Shown here: positions 34,566-42,740 of the stretch, in pieces
How positions within the stretch are numbered: the first letter of the stretch is position 1
How the letters are laid out: each line of letters opens with the position of its first letter
Assembly (NCBI GenBank): GCA_030426145.1
Contig: JAUHZF010000015.1
Coordinates: forward strand, 1-54,159
Length of the DNA: 54,159 nucleotides
Reading direction: 5' to 3'
Source of the DNA: Polyangia bacterium
GTDB taxonomy: Bacteria; Myxococcota_A; Polyangia; Polyangiales; Polyangiaceae
Notes under the pieces: model-generated
Seen by the model: only the letters and a program-made list of their open reading frames with translations
Database searches by the model: none
What the model was told of the DNA's origin: nothing
Position numbers and translations under genes: made by a program

Positions 34566-35395
34566 TCGTCCGTGGCGTCGCCCACTGCGGCGGCGTCCTT
34601 GCCGCGCAGCCGACCCGGAATGTGCCACAGCCATTCCAGGATGCCCACCAAGACGTAGAAGGAGACCAACCACGCGACGACGAAGATGGGCGAGAGCCGC
34701 GCCATCACCAGGGCGCTCGAGCCCGCGATGAAAGCGATGAAAGCCAGCGTACCGGCGTTGAGGGTCACGTTCTTGAAGCTACGGAACTTGACGCTGGAGA
34801 CCATGAGGCCAGCCAGCACGAGCACCATCGCCATCAGCGGCTGAGCCGCGCTCCGAATCCCGAACACGCCATCGGATGCGGTGCAGGCGGCCACCAGCGA
34901 GACCAGTACCGCCGCCGCGGCCGGGATGGGCAGGCCGACGATGTACTTGCTGGGTTTGGTCGGCGCGCCGCTCGAGCCCATCGACAGCACGTTGAAGCGC
35001 GCGAGACGAACGGCACCCCCCGCGACGAAGGCGAAGCAGGCGAAGACGCCCACCGTGCCCAGGGCGGCCAGGGACCAGTGGTAGAGCAGCAGCGCGGGCG
35101 CGGCCCCGAACGAGACCACGTCGGCCAGCGAGTCGAGCTGAAGGCCGAAGGCGCTCTGGGTCTTGGTCATCCGGGCGACACGGCCGTCGAGGGTGTCGAA
35201 GACGGCGGCGAACAGGATGAGGATGGCCGCACGGTAGAAATCGTGGGTCGACGTCGCCTCACTCGAGACCACCATCGAGTAGAAGCCACAGAAGACGCTC
35301 GACAGGGTGATGAGGTTGGGGAGCAAGAAGAGGGTCTTCTTCAGATTGACCCTGCGCCTCTTGCGACCGCCTGATGAGCGTCGTCGTACGGCCAT
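34562..35395 (-). CDS. pssA: CDP-diacylglycerol-serine O-phosphatidyltransferase
   Basis: 277-residue integral membrane enzyme of the CDP-alcohol phosphatidyltransferase family, making phosphatidylserine for phosphatidylethanolamine synthesis. The catalytic motif is complete: DTLDGRVARMTKTQSAFG, then QLDSLADVVSFG, giving the D-G-A-R...G...D...D pattern. About seven TM helices surround it. A basic N-terminus (RRRSSGGRKRRR) precedes the first helix. Upstream lies a 92-base gap to prmC with no clear promoter. Assignment as PssA rather than PgsA rests on the FGAAPALLLYHW-type context and length. Confidence 0.88.
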   Translation of the reverse strand: MAVRRRSSGGRKRRRVNLKKTLFLLPNLITLSSVFCGFYSMVVSSEATSTHDFYRAAILILFAAVFDTLDGRVARMTKTQSAFGLQLDSLADVVSFGAAPALLLYHWSLAALGTVGVFACFAFVAGGAVRLARFNVLSMGSSGAPTKPSKYIVGLPIPAAAAVLVSLVAACTASDGVFGIRSAAQPLMAMVLVLAGLMVSSVKFRSFKNVTLNAGTLAFIAFIAGSSALVMARLSPIFVVAWLVSFYVLVGILEWLWHIPGRLRGKDAAAVGDATDE

Positions 35396-35487
35396 GAACG
35401 CGTCAGCGTAACGCCACGGGATCCAAATGGCGAACGGCTTGCGCGTGGTGGCGACAGCTCGCTATGTACGCCTGGAATTACGGGCGC

Positions 35488-36357
35488 TTAGGAGGCCGTG
35501 GTGCCCGACACGATGCGCTCGTGGCCGCCGTAGTCGCGCTCGGTGGCGACGTCGTTGAACCCAGCCTCCCCAAAGAGCCCCACCACCCGCTCCGCTTGGC
35601 CGGCCTGGATCTCGATCGCCAACACCCCACCGGGGGCCAGCATGGTCGGCGTCTGCCGTAGCAGGCGGCGGATGAAGTCGAGCCCGTCCTCACCGCCGTC
35701 GAGCGCGAGGTGAGGCTCGAAGTCGGCGACGTCACGGGGGAGCTCGGCCATGCCCGGCGCGTCGATGTAGGGGGGATTGGCCGTGATGAGGTCGAACGAG
35801 CCGGCGAATCGCTCGAGTCGTGCGTAGAGATCGGATCGGTAGAGTCCCACCACGGCGCTGTGGCGGAGGCAGTTCTTCTGCGCCACCCAGAGGGCGTCGG
35901 TGGACACGTCGCTCGCGAGCACGCAGGTGGTCGGCCGCTCTTTCTTCAGGGTGATCGCGACGCAACCCGAACCCGTGCACAAGTCGAGACTGCGACAGCT
36001 CAAGCTCAGGTGACGGGTGCGTCGCAGCGCGACTTCGACGAGGTGCTCGGTCTCCGGACGTGGCACGAGCACGCGGGCATCCACGAAGTAGGTCCGGCCG
36101 TAGAAGTCTCGCTCCCCGCGCAGGTAGGCCACCGGCTCACCCTTGCGCCGCCGCTTGTGCAGGGCGCGGTAGTTGGCGAGCTCTTCGGGCGAAAGCGGTC
36201 GCTCGCTGTCGACGATGAGGCGAATGCGATCGCACTCGAGCACCATCGCGAGCAGCAGCTCTGCATCGAGCCGAGCCGAGTCCGACCCGTGGCTCGAGAG
36301 ATCTCCCGCGGCCCACTTCAGGACCCGCGCGATCGTCCAGGGCTCTTCGGCGCTCAT
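35488..36357 (-). CDS. prmC: Peptide chain release factor N5-glutamine methyltransferase
   Basis: 289-residue methyltransferase that modifies the GGQ glutamine of release factors RF1 and RF2. The N-terminal helical domain (about 1-85) ends near PVAYLRGERDFYGRTYFV. The SAM-binding LDLCTGSGCVAITL (about residue 125) and catalytic NPPYIDAP (about 190) are intact. Its ATG shares the A of the upstream stop codon (TGATG), so it is coupled to the sugar-phosphate mutase gene. Confidence 0.93.
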   Translation of the reverse strand: MSAEEPWTIARVLKWAAGDLSSHGSDSARLDAELLLAMVLECDRIRLIVDSERPLSPEELANYRALHKRRRKGEPVAYLRGERDFYGRTYFVDARVLVPRPETEHLVEVALRRTRHLSLSCRSLDLCTGSGCVAITLKKERPTTCVLASDVSTDALWVAQKNCLRHSAVVGLYRSDLYARLERFAGSFDLITANPPYIDAPGMAELPRDVADFEPHLALDGGEDGLDFIRRLLRQTPTMLAPGGVLAIEIQAGQAERVVGLFGEAGFNDVATERDYGGHERIVSGTTAS

Positions 36358-37736
36358 CAGCTGGCTTCGAGGCGTCCGCGGGCCTCAGCCACCACGCCCT
36401 CGACCTCGGCGCGGATGGCATCGCGCTGGGTCTCGGTCTTCGCTTCGAACCGAAGCACGAGCACGGGACCCGTGTTCGAAGCCCGACACAGCCCCCAGGC
36501 GCCGTCGTCGAAGCGGATCCGTGCTCCATCGATGGCCATGACGTCGTGGGTCTTCGTGTAGTGATCGCGCACCGCGTCCACCACCGCGAACTTGATGGCG
36601 TCGGGGCAGGCCATGCGGATCTCCGGGGTCACCGCCATGCGCGGCACGTCGGAAAGCAGCGACGACAGCGGTGCACCGGCCTGAGCCACGATCTCGATGA
36701 GCCGCGCCGCGGCGTAGATCGCGTCGTCGAAGCCGAAGTAGCGGTCGGCGAAGAAGATGTGCCCGCTCATCTCACCGGCGAGCAGGGCCTTCTCTTCTTT
36801 CATGCGCTTCTTGATGAGCGAGTGCCCGGTAGGCGAGATGATGGGTCGCCCGCCCTTGGCCGCGATGTCGTCGTAGAGGGTTTGCGAGCACTTCACCTCG
36901 CCGAGCACGGCCGCTCCGGGGTGGGTGGCGAGCACGTGGCGCGCGAACAGGAGCGTGAGCTTGTCGCCCCAGATGATCTCGCCGCGGTCGTCGATGACAC
37001 CGATGCGGTCGCCGTCGCCATCGAAGGCGATGCCCATGGCGGCGCCGGTCTCCTTCACCCGCTCGCGCAGCTGCTCGAGGTTCTTCTCCACCGTCGGGTC
37101 GGGGTGGTGATTCGGGAAGTGGCCATCCATCTCGCAGTGCAAAGGATCGACGAGCACGCCCAGCTTCTGCAGCGTCTGCAGCGCGAGGGGACCGCCCGCG
37201 CCATTGCCGGCATCGAGCACGACCCGGCCGTTGAAGCTCGGGATCGACACGCTTTTTGCCACGGCCTCCATGTAGGCCTCATGCACGTCCTGGTGGCGCA
37301 GCGAGCCGCCCTGGGTCGGGCCGGCGTCCTGCTCCACGAGCCGCTTCAGGGTCTGCACGTCGTCCCCGAAGAGGGTCGACTTGCCGCGCATCATCTTGAA
37401 GCCGTTGTCCTCAGGGGGATTGTGGCTCCCCGTGATCATGATGGAGCCGTCGGTCCCGAGGTGGTGGGCGGTGAAGTAGAGCAGGGGCGAGGGGCCGACC
37501 CCGATGTCGACGATGTGGGCCCCCGCGGCCTCGAGGCCGGTGGTGAGCGCCTCGAACAACCGGTCACTCGAGAGGCGGCAGTCGCGCCCCACGGCGATGG
37601 TGGGGCCCGCCTCCGAGCCTTCACCGATGAAGGTGGCAAAGGCGCGTCCGATGGCGGTGACGAGCCCGTCGGTCAGGTCCCGGTCGGCTCGCCCGCGAAT
37701 GTCGTACTGGCGGAAGATGTGCGACGGCGTCTTCAT
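36357..37736 (-). CDS. Phosphomannomutase/phosphoglucomutase
   Basis: 459-residue alpha-D-phosphohexomutase interconverting hexose 1- and 6-phosphates, feeding cell-surface polysaccharide or glycogen synthesis. The phosphoserine lies in ITGSHNPPEDNGFKM (about residue 103), the magnesium loop in FDGDGDRIGVI (about 240), the sugar-binding loop in GEMSGHIFF (about 320), and the phosphate-binding loop near RASNTGP at the end. GEMSGH and the size favour the AlgC/ManB group. The start at 37736 is an ATG 13 bases after the upstream lipoprotein stop. Confidence 0.92.
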   Translation of the reverse strand: MKTPSHIFRQYDIRGRADRDLTDGLVTAIGRAFATFIGEGSEAGPTIAVGRDCRLSSDRLFEALTTGLEAAGAHIVDIGVGPSPLLYFTAHHLGTDGSIMITGSHNPPEDNGFKMMRGKSTLFGDDVQTLKRLVEQDAGPTQGGSLRHQDVHEAYMEAVAKSVSIPSFNGRVVLDAGNGAGGPLALQTLQKLGVLVDPLHCEMDGHFPNHHPDPTVEKNLEQLRERVKETGAAMGIAFDGDGDRIGVIDDRGEIIWGDKLTLLFARHVLATHPGAAVLGEVKCSQTLYDDIAAKGGRPIISPTGHSLIKKRMKEEKALLAGEMSGHIFFADRYFGFDDAIYAAARLIEIVAQAGAPLSSLLSDVPRMAVTPEIRMACPDAIKFAVVDAVRDHYTKTHDVMAIDGARIRFDDGAWGLCRASNTGPVLVLRFEAKTETQRDAIRAEVEGVVAEARGRLEAS

Positions 37737-37749
37737 CTCGGGGTGTTCA

Positions 37750-38088
37750 TTACCCCGATGTCGCGCCCTTGTCGCCCTTGGGAAAGGCGTGGCACTTCAC
37801 CCTCGCGCCCACCTTGGCGGCGTCGATGTCGACGAGGCAGCGCGAGCGACAGGCGTCGGCCTTGTCCTTGGCGCCCTCACAGCTCTTGGCGCAGGCGCTC
37901 TCCAGGGCACGCTTGCGGACCTTCTCGCGCGCTTCGTCGCCTTCGGCCTGCGCCGTCGCCTGAAAGCTTCCGCGGTCGGTGACGACCTCGGCCGAGCAGC
38001 TCGGCGCCGGGGCCGGGGCGGGTTTCGGTTCGCTCTTACAGGCCGCGAGGCCTAGGAGCAGCATCACTTGGACGGCGCGGATTTCCAC
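37750..38088 (-). CDS. Small Cys-containing lipoprotein
   Basis: 112-residue predicted lipoprotein (lipobox LGLAAC, Cys about 15) followed by a Pro/Ala linker. The mature region has a helical stretch, AQAEGDEAREKVRKRALE, and four Cys in SACAKSCEGAKDKADACRSRC, suggesting two disulfides or a metal site. GTG at 38088 follows a GAGGGAAC ribosome-binding site and lies within the last 25 bases of the upstream YXWGXW gene. Function is unknown. Confidence 0.72.
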   Translation of the reverse strand: MEIRAVQVMLLLGLAACKSEPKPAPAPAPSCSAEVVTDRGSFQATAQAEGDEAREKVRKRALESACAKSCEGAKDKADACRSRCLVDIDAAKVGARVKCHAFPKGDKGATSG

Positions 38089-38402
38089 GTTCCCTCGTAG
38101 TAGAGCAGTTCCCCGTTGCGCAGTCGCACGAGGGTGGGCCGAGCGTAGGCGGCTCCGGGCTCCGGGACCACCCATTGCCCTGGCGTCCAGCCGTAGCCGG
38201 CCCCGTTCCACGACCAGTAGCCATCGACCCAGACCGCCGTGTCGCTCGGTGGCGCGGGGGGAACCTCCACCTTCGCCGGGGGCGGCGGGTAGGGCACGGC
38301 TCGGTAGGCGTCACCTGCGTGGGAGGCCTCGGGCGGAACGGAGAGCCGTGGCGCACACGCGGCCAAGACGACGAGGGACCATCTCAGATCGAGAGCAGCC
38401 AT
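38064..38402 (-). CDS. YXWGXW-repeat lipoprotein
   Basis: 112-residue protein with a short signal and probable lipobox (LVVLAAC). After a Pro-rich linker it carries a YXWGXW-like block: WVDGYWSWNGAGYGWTPGQW, then a closing YYEGTWK. Such repeats are found in small surface lipoproteins of unknown function. It overlaps the prepilin peptidase gene by 19 bases and the next lipoprotein gene by 25, so the three are tightly packed and probably co-transcribed. Confidence 0.78.
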   Translation of the reverse strand: MAALDLRWSLVVLAACAPRLSVPPEASHAGDAYRAVPYPPPPAKVEVPPAPPSDTAVWVDGYWSWNGAGYGWTPGQWVVPEPGAAYARPTLVRLRNGELLYYEGTWKSAPSK

Positions 38403-39340
38403 CCGAAGATCCGTTCGCGTCCGATGAGCAGCGTTTCGAGGATGGCGAGGATGAGGAAGGGGCCGAAGGCGATGCGCGCCCGCCCTACGCCGTCACCCGC
38501 CTCCTCGAGCAGAGGGTCACCCTCGAGCTCGGCGAGGATCTCCTCGCGCTCCTCGTCCGAGAGCTTCTCCAGCTCTGCCTTCAGCTCTTCACGTTCGCGC
38601 TGCACGGCCTCGGGATCGTCGAGGCCTCGTCCCGTGACGAGGGAGATCACGGCCGCGATGGTGCCCTGAATGGCGCCCGCCCCCAAGACGAAGAGCGCCC
38701 CCGACCACCCGAACCAGGCGCCGGCGAGCATGAGCAGCTTGGCATCGCCGAGGCCCATCCCCGGGAAGCCCCGGAGCAAGCGGTAGAGCCGGTCGAACAG
38801 GAGCCAGACCCCGAGGAAGCCTCCCGCAGCGCCGATGAGGGCGTCGGTGAGCTCGAGGTCGCGGAACGCGAAGGTCGCGAGCCCCAGCACCGTGCCCCCG
38901 ATGGTGATGGAGTCGGGGATGATCATGAACTCGAGGTCGATGAAGGCCGCGGCCATGAGCGCGAGGCAGAGCGACGCGTTCGCGAGGAAGACCATGCTGG
39001 CGTGCAACAGGTCGACGTGGATCCCGAGCGGAGCCACCGTCGCTTCCCACGCGGCCAGACAGAGCACGCCGCCGGCCAGCTCCACGAGGGCGTAGCGGGG
39101 CGAGATCCGAACCCCGCAACACGCGGCGCGACCCCGGAGGAGGAGCCACGAGAGCACGGGGATGTTGCGGTAGAACGGAATCGGCGTCTTGCACCCGGGG
39201 CAGTGCGAGCCCGGCTTCACCACGCTCATGCCGCGCGGCACGCGGTAGATCACCACATTGAGGAAGCTCCCCCAGAGGAGGCCCCAAACGAAGGTCATCA
39301 CCCTGGGGAACCAGAGCGGAAAATCAGACAGCAGCAGCAC
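38384..39340 (-). CDS. pilD: Type IV prepilin peptidase/N-methyltransferase
   Basis: 318-residue membrane enzyme that cleaves type IV prepilin leaders and methylates the new N-terminus. GSFLNVVIYRVPRG opens the methyltransferase part, with a HCPGCKTPI pair but the second CxxC reading RAACC, so one zinc-type Cys is lost. The two peptidase aspartates are in FIDLEFMIIPD and GMGLGDAKLL. An acidic insert of about 45 residues lies between the last TM helices. The start is GTG at 39340; a GGAGGTAGCCTCC palindrome lies just upstream and could hide a ribosome-binding site. Confidence 0.9.
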   Translation of the reverse strand: MLLLSDFPLWFPRVMTFVWGLLWGSFLNVVIYRVPRGMSVVKPGSHCPGCKTPIPFYRNIPVLSWLLLRGRAACCGVRISPRYALVELAGGVLCLAAWEATVAPLGIHVDLLHASMVFLANASLCLALMAAAFIDLEFMIIPDSITIGGTVLGLATFAFRDLELTDALIGAAGGFLGVWLLFDRLYRLLRGFPGMGLGDAKLLMLAGAWFGWSGALFVLGAGAIQGTIAAVISLVTGRGLDDPEAVQREREELKAELEKLSDEEREEILAELEGDPLLEEAGDGVGRARIAFGPFLILAILETLLIGRERIFGWLLSI

Positions 39341-39451
39341 GGGCAGGGGAGGCTACCTCCACTAAAGCCTCAACCCACGGCTGCGGCCACTTCTTCATCA
39401 TCACGCCGCGGTCTCACCACGACCGGCGACAGTGTGCTACGCGCTCAGACC

Positions 39452-40681
39452 ATGTCGTCTCGCTGCTGGCCCCTCGTCGCGCTCGCCCTCCTCGCGGCTT
39501 GCTCGGAGGACGACACGTCTGGGAGCGCACCCTCGGCCAGCGCGACCGAGGCGGCCCCGAGCTCGTCGGTCCTGGTCGCGGACGAGAACGACGCGTCGGC
39601 CGCTCCCCAGAAGAAAGGCGAAGCGACCCAGGCCGACCAAACCGTCGAGATCGCAGCGGGCACGGTGGTGGCGGGCAGCACGCCCGGGGACGACGGGCGC
39701 CATCCGAGCTTCGAGCCGCCCAACCTGGAGTTCTCGCTGGGCGCCTACCGCATCGACCTGTTGCCCTATCCCAACGATCCGGCGAAGAAGCCGCGCACCA
39801 ACGTCGACCGCGCCGAGGCCGAGAAGCTCTGCGCTGCGCGCAAAGGGCGCTTGTGCACCGACCTCGAGTGGGAACGCGCGTGCAAGGGAGCCGACGGAGA
39901 TCGTTATGCGGGCGGGAAGCGGTGGGATCCCGAATGCGCCAAGACGCCCGAGCGCTGTGCCTCCGGCTTCGGCGTGCTCGGCATGGGCGGCGCGCTCCGC
40001 GAATGGACCAGCAGCGCCGTGCCGCGCATCAAGGGCGTGGTGAAGAAAGACGCCCCGGTCATCAAGGGGGCTGGTCCCGACGCCGCCGACGTCGACCATC
40101 GATGCGCCCGACGTGACGTGGTCGGGGCCGAGACCAAGTCGGCCGACCTCGGCTTTCGCTGCTGCTACGGCGACCGCCCCGAGGCCAGCATTCCCGCTCC
40201 CGAGTGGGGACCGACCATGAAACGGGTCGACTTTCCCCCGGAGAAGCTCGCCGAGCTCGTGCGGGCCGATCCCAAGCTCGCGCGGCTCGCCAAAGAAGAG
40301 ATCAAGTACTTCAACGAGGCGCCGGCCAAGGCCACCATCCTTCGACGCGCCAAGGCACGCGGGGGAACGAGCGAGCTCCCCGAGAACGCCGAGGCCACCA
40401 CCGCCCCCGTCGTTTGGAATCCCGCCCCCGGCGAGGAGATCCTCCTCGTGACCGGTCTCTCGGGAAAGGATAGCTTCGTGCTGGCCTACCATCGGCTTCC
40501 CGATGGCCGCCATCGCCTCGGGGCATCGATGGTGATGGAGAACGAGCTCGGTCCGGTGGTGTTGGTCTACGACAAGTACCGTCGCCGCAAGCTGCAGTGG
40601 ACGACCTGCCTCGACTGCTACGGCGACACGGGCAACGTGACCTACCGCGAAGAGAATCGCGTGGTCATCACCCAGCAGTAG
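39452..40681 (+). CDS. FGE/SUMF1-fold lipoprotein
   Basis: 409-residue predicted lipoprotein (lipobox LLAAC, Cys 17) with a Ser/Ala-rich linker. The central part (about residues 65-255) looks like a formylglycine-generating-enzyme fold: GAYRIDLLPYP, then AEKLCAARKGRLCTDLEWERACKG, a GALREWTSS loop and a final GFRCCYG. The copper-binding Cys pair of true FGE is not evident, so it is probably a structural or binding variant. The C-terminal 150 residues are unassigned. It is divergent from pilD. Confidence 0.78.
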   Translation: MSSRCWPLVALALLAACSEDDTSGSAPSASATEAAPSSSVLVADENDASAAPQKKGEATQADQTVEIAAGTVVAGSTPGDDGRHPSFEPPNLEFSLGAYRIDLLPYPNDPAKKPRTNVDRAEAEKLCAARKGRLCTDLEWERACKGADGDRYAGGKRWDPECAKTPERCASGFGVLGMGGALREWTSSAVPRIKGVVKKDAPVIKGAGPDAADVDHRCARRDVVGAETKSADLGFRCCYGDRPEASIPAPEWGPTMKRVDFPPEKLAELVRADPKLARLAKEEIKYFNEAPAKATILRRAKARGGTSELPENAEATTAPVVWNPAPGEEILLVTGLSGKDSFVLAYHRLPDGRHRLGASMVMENELGPVVLVYDKYRRRKLQWTTCLDCYGDTGNVTYREENRVVITQQ

Positions 40682-40689
40682 CCGGTTGG

Positions 40690-41391
40690 CTACATCGACG
40701 TGAAGGTGAGCACGAGCCGGTTTCGGCCGTCCCGCTCGGTGAGCGTCAGCTTGCCGCCCTGACTCTGCGCCGCGAGACGCGCGGTGAGGAGGCCGAGGCC
40801 GCGGCTGTAGCGCATGCCTGGCTGACGACTGCTCATGGTGTGCATCTCGGGCGTGCTCGCGGTCTCGCGAATGTCTTCGCCGACCGGCTTGCCATCGTCT
40901 TCGGCGCTGACCAACACGTTCTTGCCGTCGATGGTCACGGCCACGTCGATCTTCGTGCCGGGCGGCGCGTGCTGCAGGCTATTCGCGACCACATTTTCCA
41001 CGGCGAGCTGGAGGCGCGTGCGATCGATTCGAATGGGGGTGCGCTCGTCGAGGCCCGCGGTTTCGATCGTCAACTCGGCCTGGCTGGCTTGATCGATGCA
41101 CTTGTTCACCACGTCGCGCACCAGGTCCTGCACGACCACCTCGTGCAGCGAGGCCTTCTCCGCCTCGGTCGACGAGATGAGGTCGAAGTTGGCGACGATG
41201 CGCCGAAGCACCTCGCACGCGATGACGGAGTCGGTGACCGCCTCGGCCAAGTCTTCGTCGACGTCGTCGAGCATGCGCTTGGCGAACTCGAGATTCGTCA
41301 CGATGGCCGCGAGGGGATTGCGCAGATCGTGGCTGAAGAGATGACACATGCGACGAAGCGTCGCGTCATCGACCGAGATGTCGTCATCCAT
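40690..41391 (-). CDS. Soluble histidine kinase without sensor domain
   Basis: 233-residue protein made of a HisKA dimerisation domain and a HATPase domain only. The H-box is HLFSHDLRNPLAAIVTN (His about residue 20) and the N-box is ENVVANSLQHAPPG. The G1 box is weak (SAEDDGKPVGE) and the G2 reads RGLGLLTARL. Lacking a sensor or TM, it must receive input from a partner or act as a phosphotransfer protein. ATG at 41391 overlaps the upstream alpha/beta-hydrolase stop by eight bases. No response regulator is adjacent. Confidence 0.8.
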   Translation of the reverse strand: MDDDISVDDATLRRMCHLFSHDLRNPLAAIVTNLEFAKRMLDDVDEDLAEAVTDSVIACEVLRRIVANFDLISSTEAEKASLHEVVVQDLVRDVVNKCIDQASQAELTIETAGLDERTPIRIDRTRLQLAVENVVANSLQHAPPGTKIDVAVTIDGKNVLVSAEDDGKPVGEDIRETASTPEMHTMSSRQPGMRYSRGLGLLTARLAAQSQGGKLTLTERDGRNRLVLTFTSM

Positions 41392-42280
41392 CGTCGCGAG
41401 CGTACACACGCTCTCGCACGAAAGACAGGATGCGCTCGCGAACTTCGTCGCGTCGCTCGACCGGGACCACGTGGGTGGCACCAGGGAAGATGACCAGCTC
41501 GCAGTCGGGGATGGCCGCGGCCATCTCCTCGGCGAGGTGCACGGGGGTGAAGCTATCCATCTCCCCCGCAATGACGAGGACCGGAACCTCGATGCTGCCC
41601 AGCATGTCTTCGGCGGTTTGCTCTCCCACCGCCTGCAGCATTCGCATGTACATGAGCAGGTCGATGTTGGCCGCGTGCTCGGAGTAACGCCGTATGTCTT
41701 CGGGGCTGACCCCCGGGTCGACCTCTCCCAAGGCGAGGGCGACGCGGGCCGTCATGTCGGGCGGCACGTTGCTCCACAGCGCGCGCGCCACCCGCGGGCT
41801 GCGGCGAATGGCCTCGATGACGCTCGGCAAGGCCTTGGCGAGAGCATCGCTGCCTTTGAAGGAGTGCGTCACGCGGCCCGGGGCGCCGCAGATGAGGACC
41901 ATGCCCGCGACGCGTTCCGGCGCCGACCGGTAGCCTTCCAGGGCCACCTGACACCCCATGGAGTGCCCGATGAGCAGCTCGGGGCGGCTCTCGGGGTTCA
42001 GCGCTTCGCGTACGGCATCGAGATCATGGGTCAGGGCCTCCATATCGATCCGGTCCGGATCGGAGGGGGCGGCGCTGCGGCCGTGCCCGCGGTAGTTCCA
42101 GTGCAGGACGTCGCCGACTTCGAGCAGCTCGTCCTGCAGGTACCGCCATATGAACCCGTCGCACGCGATGCCGTCGCAGAGAATGGATGCGAGCTCGCCT
42201 CGCCCCGGGCGCCGACGGGTGTAGAGGCGCGTCCCGTCGGGGCCGGTGACGAAGGCTTCTTTCCAAGATGATGGCGACAT
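41384..42280 (-). CDS. Alpha/beta-hydrolase
   Basis: 298-residue soluble hydrolase. The nucleophile elbow is LIGHSMGCQVAL (Ser about residue 103), the acid lies in AGEMDSFTP (about 240) and the His in GATHVVPV (about 270). A cap domain lies between. The N-terminal WNYRGHGRSAAP is typical of the superfamily. ATG at 42280 is chosen; a longer frame upstream runs through a terminator hairpin and is not coding. It is co-directional and overlapping with the histidine-kinase gene, so the two may share a signalling role. The substrate is unknown. Confidence 0.85.
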   Translation of the reverse strand: MSPSSWKEAFVTGPDGTRLYTRRRPGRGELASILCDGIACDGFIWRYLQDELLEVGDVLHWNYRGHGRSAAPSDPDRIDMEALTHDLDAVREALNPESRPELLIGHSMGCQVALEGYRSAPERVAGMVLICGAPGRVTHSFKGSDALAKALPSVIEAIRRSPRVARALWSNVPPDMTARVALALGEVDPGVSPEDIRRYSEHAANIDLLMYMRMLQAVGEQTAEDMLGSIEVPVLVIAGEMDSFTPVHLAEEMAAAIPDCELVIFPGATHVVPVERRDEVRERILSFVRERVYARDDG

Positions 42281-42283
42281 CTT

Positions 42284-42333
42284 CACAAAACGAAAGCGGC
42301 GGTCTCTGACCGAACCCCGGTCCACCGCCGCTT
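42284..42333 (-). terminator. Rho-independent terminator of small RHH gene
   Basis: AAGCGGCGGT (42294-42303) pairs perfectly with ACCGCCGCTT (42324-42333), with an inner GACCG/CGGTC stem (42308-42312/42318-42322). On the minus strand the stem is followed by TTTCGTTTTG, a T-rich tail. It separates the small ribbon-helix-helix gene from the downstream hydrolase gene. Confidence 0.75.
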
Positions 42334-42373
42334 ATCTTTGATGGCTCAGCGCTTCGTGCGCCACGCCGCTGTC

Positions 42374-42583
42374 TCAGCTGTCGCTGCTGGTATCGTCCCC
42401 GATGTCGTTGACACTCGGAATCTTCCGAATGTCAGAGCGAGCTAGTTTCCAAGCCCGCTGTACGACCCAGGACAGCGATCGGTCCAGTCGTGCAGCCTCA
42501 TCCTTGATTTCCGCCAGCATCGTCTCCGGGAAGTAGAGACTCTGCTTGCGCTTGTCGCTACGCGGCGTGTTGTTGTCGGCCAT
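42374..42583 (-). CDS. Small ribbon-helix-helix-like protein (TIGR04563-type)
   Basis: 69-residue protein. A basic start, DKRKQSLYFPETMLAEIKDE, looks like the beta strand and first helix of a ribbon-helix-helix/CopG fold, followed by the second helix around LDRSLSWVVQRAWKLARSDI. The tail is acidic and Ser-rich. I recall a Myxococcota-restricted small family (TIGR04563) with this KRKQSLYFP and RSLSWVVQRAWK pattern; this should be verified. A strong terminator follows its stop. It is probably a DNA-binding regulator or nucleoid factor, but its target is unknown. Confidence 0.8.
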   Translation of the reverse strand: MADNNTPRSDKRKQSLYFPETMLAEIKDEAARLDRSLSWVVQRAWKLARSDIRKIPSVNDIGDDTSSDS

Positions 42584-42740
42584 AAACCCCTTTGAACCCC
42601 CGACTTCCTACCTCGGACCGGAGTGTGAGCCAAGTTAAACGAGTGTGCGCTTCGGTTCTACACAAAAGATGGTCGGAACCAGGATCGTCACGCTGGCCGA
42701 TGGCCCCGGGTTCTCGGGGGCTTGGCCACGCTCGTAGCCC

